A DNA stretch of 44,813 bases, from positions 1 through 44,813 of the forward strand of contig JASANZ010002095.1 in the NCBI GenBank assembly GCA_030849805.1, read 5' to 3'. The first letter of the stretch is position 1. Every line of letters begins with the position of its first letter. This document shows positions 17,653 through 27,285 of this stretch, one piece after another. The translations under genes were made by a program, and so were the position numbers. Under the pieces are notes generated by a model. That model ran no database searches and was not told the origin of the DNA. It saw nothing but the letters and a program-made list of their open reading frames with translations. Origin of the DNA: Sergeia podlipaevii. Lineage: Eukaryota; Euglenozoa; Kinetoplastea; Trypanosomatida; Trypanosomatidae.

Positions 17653-19080
17653 TCATGAAGGGCCTGCAGTCCCTCTCTGGCGCTCATAAGCCTCAAAACT
17701 CATATCAGTGGTGAGTTGGATGTCCGTATTGCGCATACGGCCAACACTGTTGATAAGGAATGAGATCTGATCCCGCAGAAGCTGCAGATCATCCTCTGCA
17801 TATGGCGATGTTGCAAGTCCTTCTCTCGCAGAATGTGGATACTGCTTTTCTTCACGAGAGGCATCAGGGAGTGGTGTTACAGTCTCGCTCTCATCCCCTT
17901 CAGTGCCCTCAGTGCCTACGACGCGAATGCCATCGTCCGGCGTACCCCTTGGCTGGCCAGTGTCAACGGTGCTGCTGCTGCTCACTCCAGCACTGGTTGC
18001 TTCTGCTTCAGTTTTAGGCGAGGCGGGCGGGGACATGGCCGCAATGCCACACGTGCCTTTCACCGCGAAGTCCGCTCTGCTGCTCGAGTTGCTGTTGCTG
18101 CTCCCCGGATTAGCGGCATGTATTTTTCTGCGCATTGGCGGTGGTGCCCCGCGACGCTCAGACCATGGGATCTTGCTCAGGGGGACTCGGCCATTGGTTG
18201 TCGCTGAAACTCCAGCGACATTCCTTCCCCGTGATGGCAGCACCAACTCTGGCAGCACTAACGTTGGCATCGTCGATGCAAGCTTCTCCTCCCCATCCAT
18301 GTCTTCATCAATATCTTTCTCATCAGATTTACCACTAGCGTTACATGTGCCGCTCAGATTGTCGTCTCCAAGACGCCTTGTATTTGCTCTACGCCACACT
18401 GGCGTTTCGCCCACTGCAATATCCTTCCGCTTGAGAGACGTTAACTTAATGCGGGACTTCTTCAGTTCTTCAAACTTCGGCATCTCCTGCGAAGCCTCGT
18501 TAAACACACCGACGCAAGTGCCGTTGCTGCTAGCGTCCAGGCCCGCTTCCTTGCCTCCACTATCACTGAAGAAGAGCCCCTGTGGAGGAGGACCACTTGT
18601 GGTTCCCGCACCCACTTTACGGTTATTCTCCTTGCGCCTCTTGCCTCTCTTCACTGCAGTTGTCGTAGCGGCGGTCGCCTGACGCTGTGCCTCTCGAGCA
18701 TCCTTCTCTGCCCTCCGTCGTTCTGCTATCATGAGTGCGCGCTCTTTCATGTTGGCCAACTTTACAAATGCCTCCTTCGCCTGAAGGCTAGGATTTTTAT
18801 CAGGATGCACATGAAGAACGAGACGCTGATACTTCTTCTGTACGCCTTCAGCGGTGAGATCGTCTTCCACAAGTATTTCTGCCGGAACTAAGGGGTCTAA
18901 GAGAGCATTACAAATGTCTTGGTGTCTGTATGGTAGCGGCACCGCCATTGGGTCGTTCAGAACTCTACACGTGCGTGCCATACGACTGTGCTTGGGATTG
19001 ATATTCTCTAGTGAGGTGTATAATGTTGCTGCGTTGGCCACATCGCCACTACGCAAGTAGTTTGACGCAAGCGTCTCCAT
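17653..19080 (-). CDS. J-domain protein with long disordered C terminus, about 475 aa
   Basis: An ATG at 19260 would extend the frame by 60 residues, but that extension is encoded largely by a CT microsatellite and T-rich tract that look like a trans-splice signal. I therefore choose the ATG at 19080 (METLASNYLRSGD), 41 bases after the predicted AG. Residues 1-40 resemble a TPR-type helical pair. A J domain follows at about 66-115 (VQKKYQRLVLHVHPDKNPS) with HPD at 92-94. Its first helix is preceded by DLTAEG, so helix I is divergent. Residues 125-160 are a basic helix with a KRGKRRK nuclear-localisation-like run, and the rest is Ser/Pro/Gly-rich and probably disordered. The protein should act as an Hsp70 co-chaperone, perhaps nuclear. 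Confidence 0.87.
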   Translation of the reverse strand: METLASNYLRSGDVANAATLYTSLENINPKHSRMARTCRVLNDPMAVPLPYRHQDICNALLDPLVPAEILVEDDLTAEGVQKKYQRLVLHVHPDKNPSLQAKEAFVKLANMKERALMIAERRRAEKDAREAQRQATAATTTAVKRGKRRKENNRKVGAGTTSGPPPQGLFFSDSGGKEAGLDASSNGTCVGVFNEASQEMPKFEELKKSRIKLTSLKRKDIAVGETPVWRRANTRRLGDDNLSGTCNASGKSDEKDIDEDMDGEEKLASTMPTLVLPELVLPSRGRNVAGVSATTNGRVPLSKIPWSERRGAPPPMRRKIHAANPGSSNSNSSSRADFAVKGTCGIAAMSPPASPKTEAEATSAGVSSSSTVDTGQPRGTPDDGIRVVGTEGTEGDESETVTPLPDASREEKQYPHSAREGLATSPYAEDDLQLLRDQISFLINSVGRMRNTDIQLTTDMSFEAYERQRGTAGPS

Positions 19081-19120
19081 GCATTTGATGTACGTAAGCT
19101 GCTCGGCTGGTAAGGGGGAA

Positions 19121-19180
19121 CTTGAACGCACAACCGAAACAAGCAAACAAAAAAAGACAGTTATAGAGAGAGAGAGAGAA
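19121..19180 (-). promoter_or_regulatory. Predicted trans-splice acceptor deciding the start of the J-protein
   Basis: On the minus strand a CT microsatellite (19164-19180) and a T-rich tract are followed by the first AG at 19121-19122. This lies downstream of the ATG at 19260 and upstream of the ATG at 19080, so it favours the shorter protein. Confidence 0.6.
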
Positions 19181-19567
19181 ACGAGATGCGATAAATGAAC
19201 AAAGCACGTATATGCCGAGATGCCAATAACACTATTTAGCTGCAATGATCCTTGGCTCATATAGAATCAACATATGAGCCTCTGCTGCGTGAATTTTTTC
19301 TTTTTAATGCATAAAAGTGGGTATAGAAAGAGCAAAAAAAATATATAGACGTGCTGTCGACGCGGATAGAATAATAATCATAATAGTATTTTAAGGACAA
19401 TCGTCATACATACAAGGCACATAGATATTCCAACGCGAGTCTTCATGACTGAGAATACCAATAACAATAATAGTGTACAGACAATAAAGGGGGGGGGGGG
19501 TGATAAGAAAGAATTCACTTCCGGCACAACGCTTTCCCCCTCTTCTTTCACTCTTCCCTCTCCCTTT
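19181..19567. other. Gene-free spacer containing a G12 run
   Basis: AT-rich spacer between the TPR gene and the J-domain gene. It contains an uninterrupted run of twelve G at 19489-19500 on the plus strand, close to the end of the TPR gene. No other feature is supported. Confidence 0.6.
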
Positions 19568-21187
19568 CTAGTATACTAAGAGAGCTCGAACGCGCGACAC
19601 CGCTGTGACGGAAGCTTCCTTCTTCTCCTTGCTGCTACACGCGGCCGGCTTGGCTTCTGCAAGGGCAGCTAGCACGCCATCGAATACGTCGTACTCACGT
19701 CGGCGGTCGTTTCCTGTGGTTGCTATAGGATAGTTTTCTGGAGACGCCAGTATATTCCACATAAACTGCATTTCAGGACTTAATGCTGATATATTGACTG
19801 CTCCTTGGCAGTCTACATATACACGCGCTACCCAGTCACTCACAGCCCCAAGACCAACCATATAAAAAACCCACAGAAACCAATACAGCCACAGAGGCAG
19901 TAAGGCAGGCAGCAAGCTCACAACAAGTATGACAGCCGCTTTGGAAGAAAACGGCTTTACAGGACTGAGCTCAGAGTGTGAACCGGAGGTTTTCGTGCGA
20001 CAAAATTGGATGGTGTGCACGCCTGAAGAGTCAATCGCTTTCACTGCAGCGTGCGGGGGACCTCGGAAGGTTGTGGCAAGATAAAAGTACGTCTTGATGC
20101 CGAGGTTGCTTCGCATAAGTTTCTCCCGTACATGTGTGTCTAACGCAAAGACATCCTGTACAGTGTACAGGACGTGCCTACGCAGTTTGACATTGCTGTG
20201 ATTTTGCGCGCACAGAGTAGCCGCATCCACGCAGCAGCCAGTTTCAATACAGTGAGCATCAGCGTCTTGATCAAATAGGCTTGGACGGTATCCAAAGCCC
20301 TCCAGCATGCCAGGCAGTCGCACTCGTAGCCTGCGCTCCCGCATGAGCTGAGTGACTCCCTTGCCCTCCTGCGCCACCAATTGCTCCAGGTGTGTGCACA
20401 GGGCTTCTACGGCGTGGTCGCCTAGAGCTGCCTGCCTCGCTGCGTGTGCACACTCCAACGCCCACTTGTAGTCCGCTTTCTTTTCATGTGCCGTGGCCAT
20501 GCGAAATAGTACCTTACTGCGCGCAACTGAGAGCGCACGGACTTGCTCATTTTCTCCCTCTATACTTCCTGTGCCGGGGCCTCCTTCGCCTATGCAGGCC
20601 AAGGCAGCCTCTCCAGCCTCCAGCGCAGCATCCCACTGGCGCAGTTTCAAATGGCATAGGCTCGCATTGCTCAAGCATGTGGCACGCACTGCACGCGCCT
20701 CTAGCTCCACCCCCACCACCAGGCTTGTGAGTAGTTCGGCGCCAGCACAATAGTTATCCAGAGCCTTTTCCCACTCTTCCATCCCCGCCCACACATTCCC
20801 CTTGTCTTTCATACGTCTTGCATACGCAACACGCGTCGCACCTGGAAGAGAAGCGGGTCGCGTGACGGAGAGCACGTCCTCCGCTGCATCCACGCGGATT
20901 CCCTCTTGTTTGTCGGCAAAACGATGCAGTCGAGGCGAGCGTATCTGTACATAATCTCCAATGTATAGCGAATCAGGAATTAAACGATGACTATCAAAAA
21001 ACACGGACTTCTCCTCACCAGAGGAGTCGCACAGACGTATGTTAGGCACGCGCGACCAATTCTCGTCGTCACGGTATGTTACGTCTCCACAAAGCTTGCA
21101 GCTATGCGCCACTACTTCGTAGCCAAATTGATTACGCAGGTCACTCCACGTCACCTGAGGAAGTTCGTCCGAGGTGTTATCTTCCAT
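19568..21187 (-). CDS. TPR-containing protein with C-terminal membrane segment, 539 aa
   Basis: The ATG is at 21187. Residues 1-100 form an N-terminal domain with two Cys pairs (HSCKLCGD and nearby) and SLYIGDYVQIRSPRL, resembling a small beta-barrel. Residues about 118-260 contain tetratricopeptide repeats: RMKDKGNVWAGMEEWEKALDNYCAG, NASLCHLKLRQWDAALEAGEAAL and KVLFRMATAHEKKADYKWALECAHAA fit the W-LG-Y-A-F pattern. Residues 417-449 are strongly hydrophobic (AAVILVVSLLPALLPLW...) and can form one or two membrane helices, leaving a short C-terminal domain. The domain order suggests a membrane-anchored co-chaperone or adaptor. No enzyme motif is visible and I do not recognise the family. Confidence 0.85.
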   Translation of the reverse strand: MEDNTSDELPQVTWSDLRNQFGYEVVAHSCKLCGDVTYRDDENWSRVPNIRLCDSSGEEKSVFFDSHRLIPDSLYIGDYVQIRSPRLHRFADKQEGIRVDAAEDVLSVTRPASLPGATRVAYARRMKDKGNVWAGMEEWEKALDNYCAGAELLTSLVVGVELEARAVRATCLSNASLCHLKLRQWDAALEAGEAALACIGEGGPGTGSIEGENEQVRALSVARSKVLFRMATAHEKKADYKWALECAHAARQAALGDHAVEALCTHLEQLVAQEGKGVTQLMRERRLRVRLPGMLEGFGYRPSLFDQDADAHCIETGCCVDAATLCAQNHSNVKLRRHVLYTVQDVFALDTHVREKLMRSNLGIKTYFYLATTFRGPPHAAVKAIDSSGVHTIQFCRTKTSGSHSELSPVKPFSSKAAVILVVSLLPALLPLWLYWFLWVFYMVGLGAVSDWVARVYVDCQGAVNISALSPEMQFMWNILASPENYPIATTGNDRRREYDVFDGVLAALAEAKPAACSSKEKKEASVTAVSRVRALLVY

Positions 21188-21516
21188 AACTATGTTGTCT
21201 GTAAGTAGCGTGCAAAGGTGCGTAAATTAAAAATAGTAATAGGTAAAAGAAGAAAAAAAGAGATGGGATTAGCAAGAGAACAAGCTAAATACTAGAATGC
21301 ATTAAATATTAAATTCCAAAAAAAGAAAAAGAAAATGCTTCACTCCTTCTTTTTTGTTGTTGTCCATCTTCACCAAACAGCGCACGCATGAGCACAACAA
21401 AAACTCCACTGAAACGCTATCTATGATGAGAAATATGTATATATAATAATAATAAATTGTACTTTTTTTCTAATGTGAAACTCATTTCTCTTTTTTTAAA
21501 ATAAAAAAACAGAAGA
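21188..21516. other. Gene-free spacer
   Basis: AT-rich spacer between the mL45 and TPR genes, with an AAT-type run near 21445-21455 and poly-T stretches. Nothing else is supported. Confidence 0.5.
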
Positions 21517-22365
21517 CTAGAACCAACGACCAGAGCGGTCAAACTGTTTGCGGAGTGCAGCGGCGTCCTGAGAGTCCTTGCCATGACGCGTGCCATCCTT
21601 CTTGATAACGCCTACAACGATAAAAGGATAATTGTTGGGAGATCGAACGCCATCACCAAGCCGCACCTCAAATACGGGGTACTCAAGTACCTTAGTCCAT
21701 TCGTATTCCTTGCTCTCTCGCTCACGGTACTCACACTTGTATGTAATCTGCAGCCAATCGTCCTGCGACATCTGCCCCATATAGCAGTTTACTAATTCAA
21801 AAGAGTCCACTTCAATCTCGAACGTGTTAACGGTATCCTGCTGCTTGAGAGAGCGCCAGCTCTTCTTCGCAAAATCAAAATTCATTTGCTCTTTAATTTC
21901 CTTGGCAATGCGATCGGCCTCCCCGTGCGTAGTCAAGCGTTGCAGGGTTTTGACGCACTCACTGTTTCTCTCGTGAGAGAGTGACTTGAGTTGAATGAAG
22001 AGATCCTTCAGTTGCTCAGGGTTGAAGTCTGGTCTGCGTTCAGTTAGTTTCCTCATTGTGATGAAGCGTCGAAACGCCTTCTTAACGCCCGCAATCGACG
22101 AATATCGAATTGGTGTGATGCTAGGGTCCATGATGCAATCCATAGAGGCAAACCTCATCTGCTTCATCCACTGCTCCTTATCGAAATCATAGTCGGTCCT
22201 TTTTTGAGACGCCTGCATGTTATCTGTCTCCCACCGTGTCTGAACACTACGATTCATGTTAACATGGCGAAACTGCGAGCCAAGAGCAAGTGCTGCCACG
22301 GACAGCCGTTTCTGCGGCTGCCGCCCTCGCGTGATGCAAGCATAAGAGACCAACTGGCGAAGCAT
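21517..22365 (-). CDS. MRPL45: Mitochondrial ribosomal protein mL45 (Tim44-like fold), 282 aa
   Basis: The frame is open to 22566 from a TTG codon, but the upstream part is encoded by T-rich sequence. The first sensible ATG is at 22365 (MLRQLVSYACITRGRQPQKR), a typical mitochondrial presequence. The middle contains a helical block (EQLKDLFIQLKSLSHERN, LQRLTTHGEADRI). A Tim44-like domain follows, with FAKKSWRSL, then FEIEVDSFELVNCYMGQ and VLEYPVFEVRL, which aligns well with the human mL45 pattern (VLEYVVFEKQL). mL45 sits on the mitochondrial large ribosomal subunit near the exit tunnel and helps attach the ribosome to the inner membrane. No other gene in the neighbourhood is clearly related apart from bL12m 16 kb away. 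Confidence 0.78.
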   Translation of the reverse strand: MLRQLVSYACITRGRQPQKRLSVAALALGSQFRHVNMNRSVQTRWETDNMQASQKRTDYDFDKEQWMKQMRFASMDCIMDPSITPIRYSSIAGVKKAFRRFITMRKLTERRPDFNPEQLKDLFIQLKSLSHERNSECVKTLQRLTTHGEADRIAKEIKEQMNFDFAKKSWRSLKQQDTVNTFEIEVDSFELVNCYMGQMSQDDWLQITYKCEYRERESKEYEWTKVLEYPVFEVRLGDGVRSPNNYPFIVVGVIKKDGTRHGKDSQDAAALRKQFDRSGRWF

Positions 22366-22825
22366 GATAGACCCTTTTTTTTTAAAAAAAAAAACTGTCT
22401 GCTGTGTTGCACAAAACAATGGTGGCAGCTGATGGGGTACCTTACAGCAAGACAAGGAGAAAAAGGGAGAGAAAAACAGAGCAGAAAAGAAAATGTTCAA
22501 AACTGGGGATGATAGTACTTGCAGAAGGAGTCTAGAAGGACCATCCCCTACAACGGCGGGAAGCAACCGTCTAGCTCTCAGTAGTGTTGCACACGCAACA
22601 AAGCGCTAATATCCATCATACATATTACTTTTAATAAAAGTAAATAAAAGTGAATGAGGAGAATGAAAGCAAAGGCAAAAAGAAAAATAAACGTAAAACG
22701 CACAGACAATTCTCCCTTTAGATGCATACCGTTATGACCCATTTAACACCATATAATTTCCTCGAGATGTCTCAAGTTTAGAAATATATGTTCAGTAAAG
22801 TTAGTCATACATATTGCGGTGTCTC
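22366..22825. other. Gene-free spacer
   Basis: Contains the T-rich tract upstream of mL45 (an A/T palindromic run at about 22375-22393) and AT-rich 3' sequence of the ARL16-like gene. No separate gene is visible. Confidence 0.5.
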
Positions 22826-23398
22826 TCACAATACAGATTCCATCCAATCAAGGACGTCAGCAATACCTACTCCGTTCCACGAGTCTACTTCAACAATAGG
22901 CACAGCCTCGCCATCAGCCTTACCACCTGGCCTCTCCAGTAGCAGCCACTCGATCTCAGTACGTGTCATGGCATGCGCAGCGGTACACTTTTGGAGCGCC
23001 ACCAGCACTGGCCACCGCGCGCACACCCCATCAGTGCTGTCAATAAGAAGTCTGAGCATACACAACGCAACACTCAGCTGGTGTGGCGCAGAAGCATCAA
23101 TGACAAAGAGAAGCCCATATTTGCTCGGGGTTGCCGCCGCACTGATATCCCTATTTACTCTTGCTTTAATAAACGCCTCCCAGGAGTTTACCATGGCGCC
23201 TCCTAGTTCCCTGACCTCTACTCTGTGCCCTTGGGCAGGCAGTTTAAGAGAGAAAATCTCTTGTCCTGTTGTTGGGTTCACTTTATGGGGTGCGCAGATG
23301 ATATTCCCTTTGCATAATTGCCCTATTTGCATAAGCAGGTCCGTCTTGCCAGCGCTTTCAGCCCCAAGTACATACAGAGCATTCTCTTCACTGGGCAT
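22826..23398 (-). CDS. ARL16: ARL16-like small GTPase, 190 aa
   Basis: The frame is open to 23443 (GTG), but the first ATG is at 23398. The phosphate-binding loop GAESAGKT (residues 12-19) and the switch-region threonines (NPTTGQE, 41-47) are present. The G3 motif has the ARL16 form RELGGAM (63-69) instead of the DxGGQ of canonical ARFs. It is followed by SWEAF and then LLFVIDASAPHQLS, matching human ARL16 (LLFVMDASDPTQLS). The G4 guanine-specificity motif NKxD is replaced by QKCT. ARL16 is a divergent ARF-family member linked to cilia in animals and lacks an N-terminal glycine for myristoylation, as here. A flagellar role in this organism is inference. Confidence 0.85.
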   Translation of the reverse strand: MPSEENALYVLGAESAGKTDLLMQIGQLCKGNIICAPHKVNPTTGQEIFSLKLPAQGHRVEVRELGGAMVNSWEAFIKARVNRDISAAATPSKYGLLFVIDASAPHQLSVALCMLRLLIDSTDGVCARWPVLVALQKCTAAHAMTRTEIEWLLLERPGGKADGEAVPIVEVDSWNGVGIADVLDWMESVL

Positions 23399-24171
23399 CT
23401 TTCCACCGCGATGAAGTGCTACTTCTCCTTCTCCGTCTTTCACTCAAAGAGTCAAATGCTATGAAATAGATCAAATGTCCTCCTTCTGCGATCTGCCTGT
23501 ACTAAAGATCAACTTCTCCCGTGCACGTTCGCACGTCGTTTCCCTTGACACGAAAGAGAAAAAAAAAGCAAGAAAGAAAAAAAAGAGGAAATAATGAATG
23601 ACAAAAAAGAAAAAGGTGATGAGAGTATAGGACAAACGCTGCTGAAAAACATTCATCAAATTGGAATCCATATGCTTTGCTTTGCGTTCTGATGATAACA
23701 ACGAGGAATAGAAAAAAAGAAAACAAATTATATCAAGGAAAGAAATCATGCCTGAAACTATACCGCATTATGAGAGCACTTCCAAGCTCTTTTTGTGCCT
23801 CTTTCTTTCTGGCCTGCATATTCCCACTAGCAGACCGCGCCTGAGAGCCATTACAATAAGATACAGACAACATCACGATTGAGCATGAGTAGAAACGCAA
23901 AAAGTGTTCAGCCGCACGCACACAAACACACACACATATATATATATATATATAGACAGGCTGATACATCGCCTCAATTTCACAAACATATTGTACAATT
24001 TTCAAAGCAAGAAAGCAAATATATAGTAATAATGAACAGGAAAAAAAAAAGAAACATACCGCCGCGCACACACAAAACAGGAATTCAATACATTTACATA
24101 CCTCACCGGGAAGAAAAAGAGAAAGAGAAGCGGACATTCATGTGGAAGCATGCGGCCAACTGCAGGGCAGT
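23399..24171. other. Gene-free spacer
   Basis: AT-rich spacer between the CNB-domain gene and the ARL16-like gene. It contains a long A/G-rich plus-strand run near 23550-23615 (a CT tract for the ARL16 transcript on the minus strand) and a TA dinucleotide run near 23936-23954. The minus-strand open frames here are hydrophobic low-complexity artefacts. Confidence 0.55.
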
Positions 24172-26742
24172 CTAATAATTCCGCTTAAATAATGCACGAC
24201 GGTACTCCGCACGTGTGTCAAATCCATCTGCCTGATCCTTCATGTTTGCCACTGACGCTCGCATGGTAGCCAAGCGCGAGGGAGGCGCCGGCTTCCTGTA
24301 CGGGCGGCCGTCGCTCGTCAAAAGATGCGAAGTACTACGCACTGCGCTCACTGGCACCCGCAAGTCCATTGTGCGAAGAACCCCCTTCTGTGAAGAAAGG
24401 CTGCGTAGGTTCTGCAGCGGCATAATGGGCATCAAAGAGGAAACGTTATCAGTTGGTGGGGGTGCGGTAGATGATCTGGGAGCCGGCGAGGCCACGACTG
24501 CCTGCGTATAAGCAGCATGACTGTATTCAGATGCCACAACAGGGGAACTTGGGACACTCTCCCATGTAGCTGGCTGCCCAAGTGTTTCTGTCTCATCTGT
24601 GATACATGCCTCACCTCCGCAATTAGATGCCACACGGTTTGCTCCCTCCGTCACGCCACCTACGTCGCGGGGCTCCTCCACTTCCTCGACAGGTCCTTCA
24701 CTAAAGATCACTTCCCCCTTTTCGTCCACAGTAAAGCAGCATTCTGGTCGATAGCGATGGTTTCTCCTGGTTTCCCCTCCGCCTCCCTGTGCGCCTTCCG
24801 CTTCCCCAGATTCCATCACCACGTCCTTTTGGAGCCCCCGCAAGAAGGCGTATCGTTTCCCCTCAAGCGCACTTGTATGCAGACTCTGCAGATGCAATGA
24901 TAGACTCGTCATAACTTGATTCTGAGTTTGTAACGCTTTACATCCATCACGAAAACTCTCTAGCTCCTCGTCCTCACGATCCACCTTCCTCCCTGCTGCC
25001 CTGGATCTAGCCTCAGCAGCTGCCGCTAGCTGCGCCACAGTCTCTGCGCGTTGCTTTCTTTGATATTCCTTGATTCGTTTCACAGCACGATTTTGTGCCT
25101 TGCTTTGCTCAACGTGACCTCGCCCGTAGGTCGCCTCCACATACCCTTCTGCCGTGTCCAGGAGATGAGCAATCTCGTCAGAGGAGCAGTGACTGTATTC
25201 AAGAGCATCCAAGATACACGCCTGCGATCCACACAGCACAATCGAACTTGTCTCAGCAAGCAAGGCTTCGTCAGGAGTCACCAGACGCGCAAGAGCTTCG
25301 TATATATAAATGGGAAGTCCAACATCTACACGTCGACTTTTTCCCACCCCGGCTTCCTTCCCTTCCGCATTCAACCGTGTCGCGGCAAAAACGCATTTTC
25401 CACAGAGAATGATAACGCCTGCTTTCACAGGCTGCCGAGCAGGGATTATACATTCGCCCGGCGCATATACCCGTAGCTTCAGAGTCTTCGCTATCTGTTC
25501 CACTGCGGAGTCTGCAAGGTATAAAAAGGCTGAAACTTTACGGAGACACGCGGCAATAGCAGCCACGCCGCTGCTGCTGCTGCTGCTAGCACTGCTTGAA
25601 CCATTACGATTGCTTTCCCTTATTCTTTCTGGGTAAATCTTCCTTAACTTTTGTGTTGCCAGTTGGACACACTTTTGATTTCCTCCCTCGCCACATAGTG
25701 CCAGCAGCTCCTGCAGATTCAAGCTCCAAGCCTCACAGTATCCCTTCGCAACTGCGTACTGTCTAGAGCCATCAAGAGAGGCCGGGAACTGGTGAGCTGC
25801 AAAACTATGCAGACCAATGCTAGCTCCAATCCCACTCACTGTCGTCTTTGCTGTCATACCAGTTGTAGCCAGCATTACCTCCCCATCGCTCAAGAAGAAA
25901 ATGCGATCCGAGAGAAATATATCAGCACATATGGTTTCTCCAGCAGAGAACACGACTGGTTTCAGCTGCGTGCGCATCACTTTCAGTGTTTCTGTGCTTA
26001 GCCCCGAGAGAATAGGATTTGCATGCAGTATTGCGTTCAGTTCCGGCTTGCTCTCTCGCTGCGACATACGACCTGCCACGATGTTGCGCGCATGCTGCAG
26101 TGTGAGTGTGTGCGGCGGACCTTTAAGAAGTGAAACCTCGCGCATTACAGACGCGTATGGAATTTCAAAGAGTATGGAGGTGGTCATGCACGTAATTGTA
26201 TTGCGTTGCGACGAGCCAAGCAACATTGACTCCATATCCACTAGATCACCCTGCGTGTAAACACCAAGAGTGCTAAGAATCAACTCCTGCATAGGGGCTA
26301 AGGGCTCTTCCACACCAAACTTCCGTTCGTTAAAGAGCGTAGGGAAGACAGTGGCGACGGTTCGTGCAACGTTGCTGACAGCTAGCGTGGGGATGCCCAT
26401 TGCGCAGCTCTGAAGATCCGCCTTCGTGGGTACCTGTGTCAATTTCCCAGATATTACGTAGTGCATGCATGACGAATGGCGAGGCTCACCCTCAAATGCG
26501 ATAGGCGTCAGCCGCTCCCGCACAATCAACCTCCCGTCATGTAGTAGACGACGAAGGGAAACAGAGGGCCACTTCTCTAACAACGGACATGATTTTAGCG
26601 TGTTAAAGGTTGGAACAGCTACTTCTCTACGAGCCTTCTCCTCTCTTTCTGCTCGTCGCCGCCTCGCTAATTTGAGCACTACACTGGGAACAAAGAGGCG
26701 TCGCAGAGTAGCCAAACTCGCATCTTTCTCTCTTTTAAGCAT
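24172..26742 (-). CDS. Protein with three degenerate cyclic-nucleotide-binding-like domains, 856 aa
   Basis: The first ATG is at 26742 (MLKREKDASL). Three stretches have the CNB beta-roll look. One is near residues 50-215 (SVSLRRLLHDGRLIVRERL, then MHYVISGKL). The second is near 230-370 (ILSGLSTETLKVMRTQLKPVVFSAGETI, then RIFFLSDGEVMLATTG). The third is near 395-520 (KVSAFLYLADSAVEQIAKTLKLRVYAPGE, then AGVIILCGKCVF). The G-E at the start of each roll is partly kept. However, the phosphate-binding cassette (FGE-x-A-L-x-x-x-x-R-A) is not recognisable in any of them, so they may be structural or bind something else. A helical, Gln/Ala/Arg-rich coiled coil follows at about 555-650, then a disordered acidic tail. 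It lies directly downstream of JBP2 in transcription order. Trypanosomatids have several CNB proteins, but I cannot match this one to a known name. Confidence 0.83.
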   Translation of the reverse strand: MLKREKDASLATLRRLFVPSVVLKLARRRRAEREEKARREVAVPTFNTLKSCPLLEKWPSVSLRRLLHDGRLIVRERLTPIAFEGEPRHSSCMHYVISGKLTQVPTKADLQSCAMGIPTLAVSNVARTVATVFPTLFNERKFGVEEPLAPMQELILSTLGVYTQGDLVDMESMLLGSSQRNTITCMTTSILFEIPYASVMREVSLLKGPPHTLTLQHARNIVAGRMSQRESKPELNAILHANPILSGLSTETLKVMRTQLKPVVFSAGETICADIFLSDRIFFLSDGEVMLATTGMTAKTTVSGIGASIGLHSFAAHQFPASLDGSRQYAVAKGYCEAWSLNLQELLALCGEGGNQKCVQLATQKLRKIYPERIRESNRNGSSSASSSSSSGVAAIAACLRKVSAFLYLADSAVEQIAKTLKLRVYAPGECIIPARQPVKAGVIILCGKCVFAATRLNAEGKEAGVGKSRRVDVGLPIYIYEALARLVTPDEALLAETSSIVLCGSQACILDALEYSHCSSDEIAHLLDTAEGYVEATYGRGHVEQSKAQNRAVKRIKEYQRKQRAETVAQLAAAAEARSRAAGRKVDREDEELESFRDGCKALQTQNQVMTSLSLHLQSLHTSALEGKRYAFLRGLQKDVVMESGEAEGAQGGGGETRRNHRYRPECCFTVDEKGEVIFSEGPVEEVEEPRDVGGVTEGANRVASNCGGEACITDETETLGQPATWESVPSSPVVASEYSHAAYTQAVVASPAPRSSTAPPPTDNVSSLMPIMPLQNLRSLSSQKGVLRTMDLRVPVSAVRSTSHLLTSDGRPYRKPAPPSRLATMRASVANMKDQADGFDTRAEYRRALFKRNY

Positions 26743-27285
26743 CTGGTTCAACTAATCAAGAAGACAACTCGCTGTCTTTTGGCCCTGTGTATGTAGGATT
26801 TTTTTTCCGTTCTTTGTTATAACAGTTGATTGCGACTGCGCCACAATAACCACACTCAGTACTTGTACCATCACGTCAATAACAAACAAAGGATAATAAT
26901 AATAATAAAGAGACACAATGAAAGTGAGAAGAGGTTCTATTGCACGTAGGCAACATCACGTTGGCATGTGTGTAAAAAACGCTTTAGTGTTGCACATCAA
27001 TACTACAAGTTAATGCTGCGATTTATTGTTCTTTTTTTGTTGCTTCTCTTAAAATATATGTGAATATACACGACTATCTAGTAACCGATAGTAAAGTCCA
27101 AGATGATGTCTTCACTCATACAGTTAGCATACATGCAAAGAAAAAGTTAAAGCGCAGGAGAAGACGGATATGATCGCAAAGCAATACTGATTCGCTCATC
27201 TTCTTCATACTCTCTGTTTCTTTTCTTTTCCAGGGTTGTATCAAAGCCACTTTATTGATCACTTTTGGGTTGCACCGTCTCCTCC
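26743..27285. other. Gene-free spacer
   Basis: AT-rich spacer between JBP2 and the CNB-domain gene, with T8 and T7 runs at 26799-26806 and 27032-27038. It should hold the JBP2 3' UTR. No RNA gene is evident. Confidence 0.5.

Noticed and set aside
19081..19260. N-terminal extension of the J-protein with an apparent signal/transmembrane segment
   Set aside because: It is encoded by a CT microsatellite and T-rich sequence that fit a trans-splice acceptor; the mature mRNA would start after 19122.
22366..22566. N-terminal extension of mL45 with a hydrophobic segment
   Set aside because: It begins with TTG rather than ATG and is encoded by T-rich spacer; the presequence-like ATG at 22365 fits better.
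23471..24137. Hydrophobic minus-strand frames between the CNB and ARL16-like genes
   Set aside because: Phe/Leu/Ser/Cys-rich composition comes from CT- and T-rich splice tracts, not from real membrane proteins.
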